Source: Kordia sp965224175 (GTDB lineage: Bacteria; Bacteroidota; Bacteroidia; Flavobacteriales; Flavobacteriaceae). Taken from it: 64,000 nucleotides of DNA. The stretch covers positions 806,001 to 870,000 of the forward strand of contig NZ_OZ245041.1 of assembly GCF_965224175.1 (NCBI RefSeq), in the 5' to 3' direction. A program made the position numbers and the translations under genes. Under the pieces are notes generated by a model. That model worked only from the letters and a program-made list of their open reading frames with translations. It was not told the origin of the DNA and did no database searches. Below, one piece after another: positions 36,222 through 45,800 of this stretch (the stretch's first letter is position 1; every line of letters starts with the position of its first letter).

Positions 36222-36563
36222 TTATGATAATATCTGTATTGACAACGGATAACTTGGTTCTTGACCGTTACTTACTTTAATTGCGTTTACAATTGGCATT
36301 ACAAAAGATAAAATTCCAACAGCAATAAGCGTTAAAAGTCCAAGTCCGAAAGCAAAAATTAACGGAATACTTATAATTGCATAAATAATCATGCTAATTT
36401 GAAAGTTAATAATTTCTTTTCCTTGTTGATCCATTTCATCTACATCATTTTTATTACTCGCCCATAAAATTAACGGAATGATTAAACTACCAAAACCGAT
36501 AACAAAGGTTGACAATTGTGTTAAATGCGTAATGACCATTAGTTGATTATCTTTTCTTCTCAT
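36222..36563 (-). CDS. DUF4870-family membrane protein
   Basis: 113 residues from the ATG at 36563 (MRRKDNQLMVITHLTQL). A longer frame from a TTG at 36629 is less likely. The HLTQLSTFVIGFGSLIIPLILW start, the short WASNKNDVDEMDQQGKEIINFQISM loop and the two closing membrane helices are the DUF4870 pattern (Tic20-like). Three to four membrane segments. Function unknown. Confidence 0.85.
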   Translation of the reverse strand: MRRKDNQLMVITHLTQLSTFVIGFGSLIIPLILWASNKNDVDEMDQQGKEIINFQISMIIYAIISIPLIFAFGLGLLTLIAVGILSFVMPIVNAIKVSNGQEPSYPLSIQILS

Positions 36564-36687
36564 GATTGTATTTTTTATTGATTGATGATTATATGACACA
36601 AAAAAATCTATTTTGTTACACTTTATCAATTGATTATAATTTTAAGCTCATAAAAAATTATCCTAAGCTCGTTAAAAAGTTATCATT

Positions 36688-37836
36688 TCAAGACTGCATT
36701 TCGTTAACTAATTTTTCTAACATGACAACACAAAGATCCAATTGTTCTTGTGTTACAAATTCATTAGCGCGATGTGCTTGTTCTATACTTCCTGGACCAC
36801 AAATAATACTTTCATACCCAGCTTCATGAAACTGTCCAGCTTCAGCAGCATAAGCCACAGTTTGCCAACTATTATTTCCTGTTAACTTCTGTACTAATCC
36901 AACAATACTATCCGTTTCTTTGGTATCTAACGCAGGAACTGGCGGATGAATTAATGTATTTGTTATTTTAAAATCAGCAAACTTTTTTCGAACTTCCACT
37001 TCTCTTTCCGCACAAAAAGCAAAATAATCTTCAAAAACTTGATGAATATCATCTTTTGGAATTACACGAATATCCCATTCAAAGCCACAATAATCAGCAA
37101 CAATATTAGTTGCCACACCACCTTTTATTTGTCCTACATGAATTGTAGAATGTGGTGGAGAAAAACGATCATCAACGGAAGTAGTAGCCATTGCCTGCAT
37201 TTTGTTTTCCAACCACGCTATTAATCGTGTACTTTCATGAATAGCACTTACTTCTTTGTGAATTCCACTACTATGTCCTGCCGATCCATTTACTTCTGTT
37301 TTTACATAACAGATACCTTTTTTTCCAATGACAGGTTCTAATAAAGATGGTTCACCAATAATAGCATACTTAGGAGTTTCCTTATAAGTCGCTTTAATGT
37401 CTGCTATTAAATCTGGAGCTCCTAGACAACCAATTTCTTCATCATAGCTAAATGCAAAATAGATCGGTTTTTTTAGATCAGCTTTTATCATAACCGGCAA
37501 AGCAGCCAAGCAACAAGCTACAAAACCTTTCATATCACAACTACCACGTGCATAGAGCTTTCCTTCTTTTTCAGTTAAAACAAACGGATCAGTATTCCAT
37601 ATTTGTCCCTTTACTGGGACAACATCTGTATGACCTGAAAGAATAATTCCGCCATCAACTGCAGGACCAATTCTACAGTGTAAAGACGCTTTTGTATTTT
37701 CTTCGTTTGGAACTAGTGTTGTTGCTATTCCATGAGATTCAATGTATTCTTTAATCCAATGAATAATATTCAAATTACTCTCGCCTCCTAATACAGGAAA
37801 GCTTACTAGATGACTTAATATTGTCGTTACGTTCAT
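36688..37836 (-). CDS. argE: Acetylornithine deacetylase (ArgE/M20 family)
   Basis: 382 residues with all M20 metal motifs: LSGHTDVVP (His, Asp), GSCDMKG (bridging Asp), DEEIGCLGA (catalytic Glu and metal Glu), and the late His in EQAHRANEF. The overall match is to ArgE, which removes the acetyl group of N-acetylornithine. It follows a YfcC-type transporter by 2 nt. That partner suggests salvage of imported acyl-amino acids as well as, or instead of, arginine biosynthesis; Bacteroidetes often use succinylated intermediates, so the true substrate should be treated with care. Confidence 0.82.
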   Translation of the reverse strand: MNVTTILSHLVSFPVLGGESNLNIIHWIKEYIESHGIATTLVPNEENTKASLHCRIGPAVDGGIILSGHTDVVPVKGQIWNTDPFVLTEKEGKLYARGSCDMKGFVACCLAALPVMIKADLKKPIYFAFSYDEEIGCLGAPDLIADIKATYKETPKYAIIGEPSLLEPVIGKKGICYVKTEVNGSAGHSSGIHKEVSAIHESTRLIAWLENKMQAMATTSVDDRFSPPHSTIHVGQIKGGVATNIVADYCGFEWDIRVIPKDDIHQVFEDYFAFCAEREVEVRKKFADFKITNTLIHPPVPALDTKETDSIVGLVQKLTGNNSWQTVAYAAEAGQFHEAGYESIICGPGSIEQAHRANEFVTQEQLDLCVVMLEKLVNEMQS

Positions 37837-37838
37837 AA

Positions 37839-39242
37839 TTAATTATAACCTATTAATACTGCTATTACGAGTGTGATTGCTGAAAAAATAAATATGGTCA
37901 AAGCAACTGGAAATATAAATCTAAACCATCTATCTATTGGAACTCGACACATGCTAAGCATAGCGATTAATCCGCCAAGTGTTGGATTGATTAAATTAGA
38001 AACTCCATCTCCTATTTGAAATGCCAAAATAGTGGTTTGCCTTGTTAGCCCAATAACTTCTCCAGAAGGAATCATTACGGGTAATGTAGCAAGTGCTTGT
38101 CCGCTTCCCGAAGGAATAAAAAAGTTAATGAAACTTTGTGATATAGCCATACAAACGGCAGAAATATATAACGGCAAATCTTTCAATAATTCTGATAAAT
38201 GAAATGAGATTGTGTCGCTAATATGTCCCATTTCTAATAATATTTTTATCGTTGTTGCAAATCCTACCATAAAAGCTCCTGGTGCAACATACGATACCGA
38301 TTTTAGTAATGTGTCACTAAATGTATTCGTATTCATTCTACCAATAATTCCCGAAGCAATCGCTATCATTAAAAATATAGCAGAAATTTCATTGAGATAC
38401 CATTTTAAGTTGAAAACACCATATAAAATTGTAGACAAACCAATTATAAATACAGATATCACTAACCAATTATTAGTTGATATTTTATATTCATTGATAG
38501 GTTTTGAAAGTGAAATACCATCAATATTTAAACCTTTACCTAAACTTTTTTCTGGGTTTGCAGTAATTTTTTTAAGATATCTAACATTATAGAAAGCTAA
38601 AAAACTAAGTGCGCTAAGGCATAAAATACTTCTTAACAAAGCGCCTGAGAATAAAGGAAGTTCCGCAATTTTATGTCCAACACCAACTGTATAGGGATTT
38701 ATTGGCGACAATCCAAAGCCAATAGTAATAGCACCTACTGAAATTCCAGCTGCCAATATTAAATCGCCACCAAGTGCTAAAGCTACAACTGCAGCAATAG
38801 GAACCATTGCTATATTATGTTCGTATCCAACAAAAACACCCAAGGCGCCATAAATAAATGTCATAATAACTACGGCAAGATACTTTTTTTCTTGCCCAAG
38901 CTTTTTTACAAATGTTCCAACTGCATTTTCAATAGCTTTGATGCGTTCCATTATCCCAAACATAATTCCTCCAGAAAAAACGACAAACATAACTTCAATA
39001 GCTGCTTTAAAACCTTGTGGAATGGCTTTAAACATATCTAAAAAACCTATAGGTGTATTAGGAATAGTTGTGTAAGAATTTGGGATAACTCGATTGCGTC
39101 CTTCAACTAACATACGTTTAAATTCTCCCGCAGGAATAAGGTATGTAAGAAGTGTCACAAAGACTATGATTAAAAATACGATCACTACAGCATGAGGAAT
39201 ATGTTCATACCATTTCTTTCTGTTTTTTAAAGTTGTATTCAA
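37839..39242 (-). CDS. YfcC-family transporter (basic amino acid antiporter superfamily)
   Basis: 467 residues with about 12 membrane segments. The motifs VVIVFLIIVFVTLLTYLIPAGEF, GIMFGIMERI, FGLSPINPYTVGVG and NFFIPSGSGQALATLPVMIP are those of the YfcC / ArcD-like family, which carries arginine, ornithine or related compounds. It is the first gene of an operon with the ArgE-like peptidase. An import route feeding the deacylase is a reasonable inference. Confidence 0.85.
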   Translation of the reverse strand: MNTTLKNRKKWYEHIPHAVVIVFLIIVFVTLLTYLIPAGEFKRMLVEGRNRVIPNSYTTIPNTPIGFLDMFKAIPQGFKAAIEVMFVVFSGGIMFGIMERIKAIENAVGTFVKKLGQEKKYLAVVIMTFIYGALGVFVGYEHNIAMVPIAAVVALALGGDLILAAGISVGAITIGFGLSPINPYTVGVGHKIAELPLFSGALLRSILCLSALSFLAFYNVRYLKKITANPEKSLGKGLNIDGISLSKPINEYKISTNNWLVISVFIIGLSTILYGVFNLKWYLNEISAIFLMIAIASGIIGRMNTNTFSDTLLKSVSYVAPGAFMVGFATTIKILLEMGHISDTISFHLSELLKDLPLYISAVCMAISQSFINFFIPSGSGQALATLPVMIPSGEVIGLTRQTTILAFQIGDGVSNLINPTLGGLIAMLSMCRVPIDRWFRFIFPVALTIFIFSAITLVIAVLIGYN

Positions 39243-39442
39243 TGTTTAATCTTGTTTACGAGTAAGGATGTGTAATTTAATCAAATTATTAGAGAACACT
39301 AAAAATATAGATACTATTGCTCAATATTAATAAACGATCAAAATTATATGGTACCTAAAACGGTTTAAGAATACTATTTTTTCTGCTTTGCTACTTAAAC
39401 AAGACATGTGAATTTTATGCTTTAAACTCAAAACTTTATTCC

Positions 39443-39450
39443 TACTTTTG
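39443..39450 (+). promoter_or_regulatory. Candidate -7 box TACTTTTG for mnmE
   Basis: A full match to TAnnTTTG, 16 nt upstream of the mnmE ATG, with TTTA 18 nt further upstream as a weak -33 element. The leader would be about 10 nt. Confidence 0.5.
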
Positions 39451-39466
39451 CACAAATTAATTCATT

Positions 39467-40861
39467 ATGATTCCAAATGATACGATTGTGGCTTTGGCAA
39501 CACCTTCTGGCGCTGGAGCAATTTCAGTAATTAGAGTTTCTGGAAAAGATGCCATTACTATTTGCGAACCACTTTTTAAATCTATTCGAAATAAAAAGTT
39601 AAGCAAGCAGAAGTCGCACACCATCCATTTAGGTCATATTATTGATGAAGATCGTTATTTGGATGAAGTTTTAGTCTCTTTATTTAAAGGACCAAACTCG
39701 TATACTGGCGAAAATACGATTGAAATTTCATGTCATGGTTCTGTATACATTCAACAACAAATCATTCAATTACTATTGCGTAATGGCTGTAGAAACGCTA
39801 ATGCAGGAGAATTTACCTTACGATCTTTTTTAAACGGAAAACTCGATTTATCACAAGCCGAAGCTGTTGCAGATTTAATTGCAAGTGATTCGGAAGCATC
39901 ACATCAATTAGCCATGCAGCAAATGCGTGGTGGATTTAGTAATGAAATTAAAAACTTGCGTGAAGAATTATTGAATTTTGCTTCTTTAATTGAGTTAGAA
40001 CTCGATTTTGCCGAAGAAGATGTTGAATTTGCTGATCGTACGCAGTTTAAAACCTTGGTAAAACGTATTCAATTTGTCTTAAAACGCTTGATTGATTCTT
40101 TTGCGGTTGGAAACGTAATTAAAAACGGAATTCCTGTTGCGATTGTTGGTGAACCAAATGTTGGAAAATCTACCTTATTGAACGCTTTATTGAACGAAGA
40201 ACGTGCTATTGTTTCAGATATTGCTGGAACTACACGTGATACGATTGAAGATGAATTGGTTATTGATGGAATTTCGTTCCGATTTATTGATACGGCTGGT
40301 ATTCGGGAAACGAAAGATGTGGTGGAAAGTATTGGAATTCAGAAAACTTTTGAAAAAATTGAACAAGCACAAGTGGTTATTTACTTATTTGATGCTTCAC
40401 TCCTATCTAATGATGAAGCAAAATCAAAAGTAATGTTACAGGAAATTCATAAGCTTCAAAATAAGTTTCCGCAAAAGCCAATTGTTATTGTTTCCAACAA
40501 AATTGATAAAGGTGATGCAACATTTATCAAAAATACATTCAAGTTCGATAATTTATTATTGCTTTCTGCTAAAGAAAACATCGGTGTTGATTCCTTAAAA
40601 GAAAAGCTTGTTTCATTTGTAAACACAGGCGCTTTACGTAATAATGAAACAATTATTACCAACACACGCCATTACGATGCATTATTAAAAGCTTTAGAAG
40701 AAATTGACAAAGTTCATTATGGTTTAGAATCTGGATTATCTGGTGATTTAATGGCAATTGATATTAGACAAGCCTTATATCATTTTGGTGAAATTACAGG
40801 TGAAATTACAAGTGACGATTTGCTTGGAAACATTTTCGCTAATTTCTGTATTGGGAAATAG
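39467..40861 (+). CDS. mnmE: tRNA modification GTPase MnmE
   Basis: 464 residues. N-terminal folate-binding domain (MIPNDTIVALATPSGAGAISVIRVSG), helical domain, a G domain inserted in it with P-loop GEPNVGKSTLLN and DTAGIRETKD, NKIDKGD, and the invariant C-terminal FCIGK. It acts with MnmG to place a carboxymethylaminomethyl group on the wobble uridine of some tRNAs. Length and motifs are entirely normal. Confidence 0.97.
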   Translation: MIPNDTIVALATPSGAGAISVIRVSGKDAITICEPLFKSIRNKKLSKQKSHTIHLGHIIDEDRYLDEVLVSLFKGPNSYTGENTIEISCHGSVYIQQQIIQLLLRNGCRNANAGEFTLRSFLNGKLDLSQAEAVADLIASDSEASHQLAMQQMRGGFSNEIKNLREELLNFASLIELELDFAEEDVEFADRTQFKTLVKRIQFVLKRLIDSFAVGNVIKNGIPVAIVGEPNVGKSTLLNALLNEERAIVSDIAGTTRDTIEDELVIDGISFRFIDTAGIRETKDVVESIGIQKTFEKIEQAQVVIYLFDASLLSNDEAKSKVMLQEIHKLQNKFPQKPIVIVSNKIDKGDATFIKNTFKFDNLLLLSAKENIGVDSLKEKLVSFVNTGALRNNETIITNTRHYDALLKALEEIDKVHYGLESGLSGDLMAIDIRQALYHFGEITGEITSDDLLGNIFANFCIGK

Positions 40862-40874
40862 TATATAGAACAAT

Positions 40875-40906
40875 TTTGTATTCATTAGAACTTATAGTTA
40901 GCTTTG
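40875..40906 (+). promoter_or_regulatory. Full Bacteroidetes-type promoter of the first TPR-HTH gene
   Basis: TTTG at 40875-40878, a 20-nt spacer, then TAGCTTTG at 40899-40906, matching both consensus boxes with ideal spacing, 20 nt before the ATG. Confidence 0.65.
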
Positions 40907-40926
40907 TATAACAACCTATCATACAA

Positions 40927-42597
40927 ATGCGTACGGCCTATCTCCTATTTATAGTTTTTTTATTGCAATCTTTCGTATGTTTTGCGCAAGAGAAAGATTC
41001 CACTGTAGTGGCATTTGAAAAAAAGATAGCCAATGCGCAAAACGATTCAACCAAAGTCGCACTTTATCTAGAGTTGGGTAGTTATCAACTTCGTAGAGAT
41101 TTTAATCTTGTTGCATCATACCTTAATAAAGCACGAAATATAATTGCGACTACTAAACAGCAATACAATTCGGATATACAGAAAGCAGAAATTTCACAAC
41201 AATTTGGTTTAATTGCTCGCAGACGTGCTAATTATTCTGAGGCAATTCGCTATTACTATGAAGCATTACCCATTTTTGAAAAATACAATGATTCTATCGG
41301 TTTGGCATCTAGCTATAATAATATTGGTAATATATTGATTTATCAAGAAGAATTCGAAAAAGCTAGAAAGATATTACGCAAAGCCATCGCAATTAATTCA
41401 AAATTAAAACGCAGTAAAAGTATTGGACATAACTATAATATATTATCAAGAGCTTATAAAGCTAACGATGAAGTAGATTCTTTAAAATATTTTTTAGATA
41501 AAACATTAGCATACTATACTGAAGCTAATTATGAAGAAGGAGTTCATCAAGTAATGTCCAATATGAGCAACTTATATATTCGTCAAAAACGATATTACGA
41601 AGCATTGGAGTTGCAATTAAAAAATCTAAATTTTGTAACAGGCATTCAAAAAAAGACATCAATAGTTGCGTCTCATTACAATTTGGCAAAAATTTTTATT
41701 GAATTAAAAGATTATGAAAAAGCTCTTTTTCATATCAACAAATCACTCAATATTGCAAAGGCTGAAAAACTAGGTCGCAGATATGTTTTGTCGTTTAAGA
41801 GACGTAGTTTGATACACAATAAGCGTAAAGATTATTACAATGCCTTAGAAGATTACAGACGTTATTCAAAAGCTTATGATAGCATTTTTAATATCAGTAA
41901 AGCTAGAGAAATTCGCGAAATAGAATTGAATCATTCCTTTGAAAAAGAACGATATAAAGATAGTATTCAGTTTGCGCAAGAAAAAGAAGTATTACTGCTT
42001 AAAACTGAAAACGAATCATTACAGAAAAAATGGTATCTAGCATTATTTATCATAAGTTTATTCATGGTTGTTGTGATCATATATTTTGGAAATAAATATT
42101 TAAAAAAATTACGTATTCGAAAACAATTAGAAGCAAAAGAACTCAATTCTAAAATTGATAAATTGAGTACTGAAATAAGCTCTAAAAAAGAAGAAATCAC
42201 CGAATTGATGGCAGAAACCATCATTCATTTAAATACCAAAGAAAAAATTACTGAAAACCTTAATAAACTTTCCAAACAGGAAGAAGGTGTATCATTAACA
42301 GGAATTCTTGCCGAATTGAAAGCTGATAAACTAGAAGATTCAAAATTAGTATTGCTAAAACAAAACATTGAAACACTCAATTATGAGTTCTTAAAACGAC
42401 TTCGAGAAAAACACCCAAACTTGACAAAAACCGATATTGAAGTCTGCTCTTTCATCAAACTAGGATTGACAAGAAAAGAAGTTTCTGAACTTAGAAAAAC
42501 TAGTTTAGAAGCTATAAAATCTACGCGTTTTCGTCTAAAAAAGAAATTAAACTTATCCGCGCAAGACTCGTTAGATGATTTTGTAAAATCCATATAA
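40927..42597 (+). CDS. Membrane-anchored TPR protein with C-terminal LuxR-type HTH (module 1 regulator)
   Basis: 556 residues: signal peptide (1-21, ending VCFAQ), TPR repeats over about 55-330 (for example NIGNILIYQEEFEKARKILRKA), a single membrane helix near 372-394, a coiled coil, then a LuxR/GerE-type helix-turn-helix at about 495-556 (LTKTDIEVCSFIKLGLTRKEVSEL...IKSTRFRLKKKL). The TPR part is outside the cytoplasm and the DNA-binding part inside, so it may pass a cell-envelope signal directly to a promoter. The adjacent downstream target would be the leucine-rich-repeat gene at 42885. It is a paralogue of 49452-51095. Confidence 0.88.
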   Translation: MRTAYLLFIVFLLQSFVCFAQEKDSTVVAFEKKIANAQNDSTKVALYLELGSYQLRRDFNLVASYLNKARNIIATTKQQYNSDIQKAEISQQFGLIARRRANYSEAIRYYYEALPIFEKYNDSIGLASSYNNIGNILIYQEEFEKARKILRKAIAINSKLKRSKSIGHNYNILSRAYKANDEVDSLKYFLDKTLAYYTEANYEEGVHQVMSNMSNLYIRQKRYYEALELQLKNLNFVTGIQKKTSIVASHYNLAKIFIELKDYEKALFHINKSLNIAKAEKLGRRYVLSFKRRSLIHNKRKDYYNALEDYRRYSKAYDSIFNISKAREIREIELNHSFEKERYKDSIQFAQEKEVLLLKTENESLQKKWYLALFIISLFMVVVIIYFGNKYLKKLRIRKQLEAKELNSKIDKLSTEISSKKEEITELMAETIIHLNTKEKITENLNKLSKQEEGVSLTGILAELKADKLEDSKLVLLKQNIETLNYEFLKRLREKHPNLTKTDIEVCSFIKLGLTRKEVSELRKTSLEAIKSTRFRLKKKLNLSAQDSLDDFVKSI

Positions 42598-42615
42598 TCA
42601 ATATTTTAAAAATAT

Positions 42616-42637
42616 TGCACCCTATTCTGCACCCTAT
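42616..42637 (+). promoter_or_regulatory. Direct repeat TGCACCCTAT, two copies, 12-bp period
   Basis: Copies at 42616-42625 and 42628-42637, just after the regulator's stop and about 30 nt upstream of a -7-like TAGTATTG (42667). About one helical turn apart, as for a dimeric activator site. The equivalent place in module 2 has TTGTCAC repeats. Confidence 0.45.
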
Positions 42638-42705
42638 CATTTCTTTTTTTTACCATGAAATGTTTTTAGTATTGCTCTGTCATTAACTGATAAGAGTGAT
42701 CCTTA

Positions 42706-42867
42706 ATGAAAAAGCCGCAATCAATATTTCATCGTCTGTTTTCTAAAAAACAAAAAAAGACTACTGCTTTAGAAAAGTTAAAATCTAAAACAGAAGCTAT
42801 GAAAGCTGAATTAGCATCACTCTCAGAATTTCAAAACTTTTTAAAAGAACTAAATAAAAAATCCTAA
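42706..42867 (+). CDS. Small basic helical protein (53 aa)
   Basis: An ATG at 42706 opens a 53-residue frame ending at TAA 42865-42867, 17 nt before the giant gene. The product is very basic at the N-terminus (LFSKKQKKTTALEKLKSK) and forms one long amphipathic helix. No signal peptide. By position it is the first gene of the surface-protein transcript. Module 2 has no counterpart. Function unknown. Confidence 0.5.
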   Translation: MKKPQSIFHRLFSKKQKKTTALEKLKSKTEAMKAELASLSEFQNFLKELNKKS

Positions 42868-42884
42868 CCTATCATTCTATTCTT

Positions 42885-45800
42885 ATGAAAAGAAATCTAT
42901 TCTATTTCTTACTTTTTATTACTTCATGTGTAATTGGACAAACCAATTGCCTATTTGATGAAACTAAATTTTCTGGTACAGTAACAACGACAACAGTAGG
43001 CGCTACTAAATTTAAAGCTAGTGATGCAAGTTCCAATCATCGATTTGGAGAACGTGTAGCGATTGACGGTAATATTGCCGCTGTAGTTTCACGTAGTAAT
43101 GCATCCGCCGCAGGGAAAGTTTATATATACACAAATGACGGTTCAGGAAACTGGACACAACAAACCATACTTACTGCAAGCGATAGTTTTTCTGGAGACA
43201 ATTTTGGTTCTGCAGTCGCACTAGAAGGAAACTACTTAGTAGTCGGCGCACGTTCTCAGTTAGATGCAATGAATGTAGATACTGGAGCAGCTTACGTCTT
43301 TGAATATAATGGAGTGAATACTTGGACTGAAGTTGCCATTCTTAAACCTAGTGATGGTACTTCTGGAGATCGTTTTGGAGAAGCCGTTTCTATTGAAGGT
43401 GATTTGATTCTAGTTGGAGCAAGAAATGGTTGTACAGGTGGTTGTGCATATTTATATGAAAATGACGGAACCAATACATTTACATACACTGAAACAAAAT
43501 TAGAACCGCAAGTACAATCTAACTATGATGGTGCACGATTTGGATATGATGTATTGATAAAAAATGGACGTGCGTATGTTGGTGGACCACAAGATTATTC
43601 TTCGGTTGGAAATGCCTCTGCAGGTTCTGTTCAGATATGGGATCAGGCAAACGATGGAACTTGGTCACGTACACATAGATTACAAGGAACACAAACATCA
43701 GAGTACTTTGGTTGTAGTATAAGTGTTGAAGGAGATTATTTAGCCATTGGCGCGTATAACTTTGAAGTTTCTTCCACTCCTGATCCAGACCAAGGAAGAG
43801 TATATGTGTATAAAGCAGATACAAATGGTGATTACTTAGAAGCCAACAGCGTTATGATTCAAAATGATGATAAAGATAGCTATAATGATCAACGCTTTGG
43901 AACTGATCTTATGTTAGATGGCGAGTTTTTGTATGTAGGAACGTTTGGAAATGGTTCAAGTAATACAGATGCTGTGTATATTTTTAAAGATGATGGCACA
44001 AATACCTGGACACAACTTTCTAAAATAACTTCAGGTGCAGGTTGGGATGAATTTTCAAACCGAGCAGTTGCTGTTTCGTATCCTACACTACTGATTGGAC
44101 AGAATGAAGATGATAGTCCGTCAAATTCAGGAGCTGTATATTTTGTTTCACTTGAAAGTACCATAACACCAACAGCTTCCGTAACTGGAGTTACAGACGT
44201 ATATATTGGGCAAACTAATGGTGTAATTAGCGTAAATTTTGATGATGAAGCCACTCGATCTGAAATTAAATTCAGTATTGATGGTGGAACAACGTATCCG
44301 TATGTCTTTAATGATGATGTAGGAAATGCCGATATCACCAATCTTGCACAAGGTTCGTATGAACTTAGAGCAACGTTTGAAGAAGGTTCATGTGTGTTAA
44401 ATTTGGGAACTGTAACAGTAAATCAATTACCATATACTACAATACCAGACGCAAATTTTGAAGCAGCTTTAGAAGCATTGGGTTATGATGATATTTCGAG
44501 TGACGGACAAGTTCCAACAGATTATATCTCAGGAATTACGAGTTTGGACCTTAACAATCAAAATATCTCTGACTTAACAGGGATCAACGATTTTGCAGCT
44601 TTAGAAACATTGCGAATTCAATATAACAACTTAACAAGTTTAGATGTATCTAATTTAGTCAACTTAAAAACACTTTGGGCTGCAAATGGTAATGCTTTTA
44701 GTAGTCTAGATGTCAGCAACAATACACTTCTTGAAGATTTTAGATTACGACAATACTCAGGTACATCTATTGATTTAGCTGCCAATACAGCTTTAACACG
44801 TTTTGCTTGTGATAGTTGCGATTTATTAACCGTTGATACAAGTACTAATGTAAATCTTAGTTATTTAGATTTATGGAACTCTGAAATCACTTCTTTAGAT
44901 TTGAGTGCCAATACGAATCTAGCAACACTTGATGTATACTCTACGAAGTTAACAACGCTTGATGTAACAGCAAATACGTTGCTTACAAACTTAATAGCAA
45001 ATGATATAACGACATTGACGAGCTTAGATGTTCGAAATGGAAATAATATCAATATCAATACATTTAATATCACAAGTAATAGCAATTTAGATTGTGTTTT
45101 TGTAGATGATGCAACCTATAGTACAACCAATTGGACACAAATAGATTCAGGTTTAACTTTCTCTGAAAATTATTGCCGATATACAGCAATTCCAGATGCA
45201 AATTTTGAAGCTGTCTTAAATACTTTAGGTTATGATGATATTACTGCTGATGGACAAGTACCGACCGAATTAATTGAAGTAATAACTGCTCTTGATGTAA
45301 GCAATCAAAACATTGCAGATTTATCAGGAATTGAAGATTTTTCTGCACTTATTGATTTAAATGTAGAAACAAATTTACTCACTAGTTTGGATGTAAGCAA
45401 CAATTCAAATCTACAAACACTAATATTTGACAACAATACTGTTTCAACCTTAAATTTAGGTGCAATTTCAGGTTTAACTTCTATTGAAGGTCGTTACAAT
45501 CAACTGACTGCAATCGATTTAAGTCTAAATCCAAATCTAACATTCATCAATCTAAGAGACAATTTATTTACAACCGTAGTTGTTTCTAATAATCCGCTTT
45601 TAGAAACCATCAACTTACGAGGATGTACAAACTTAACCACAATTGATTTAACTAATAATACAAATGTTAAGTCCTTATTTTTCCAAGACACAGCCTTAAA
45701 TGGATTAGATGTATCACAAAATATTCTCTTGGAAAATGTCATTATAGAACGTGTCAATTTTAATAGTATTGATGTTTCTAACTTGCCAAATTTAGTACAG

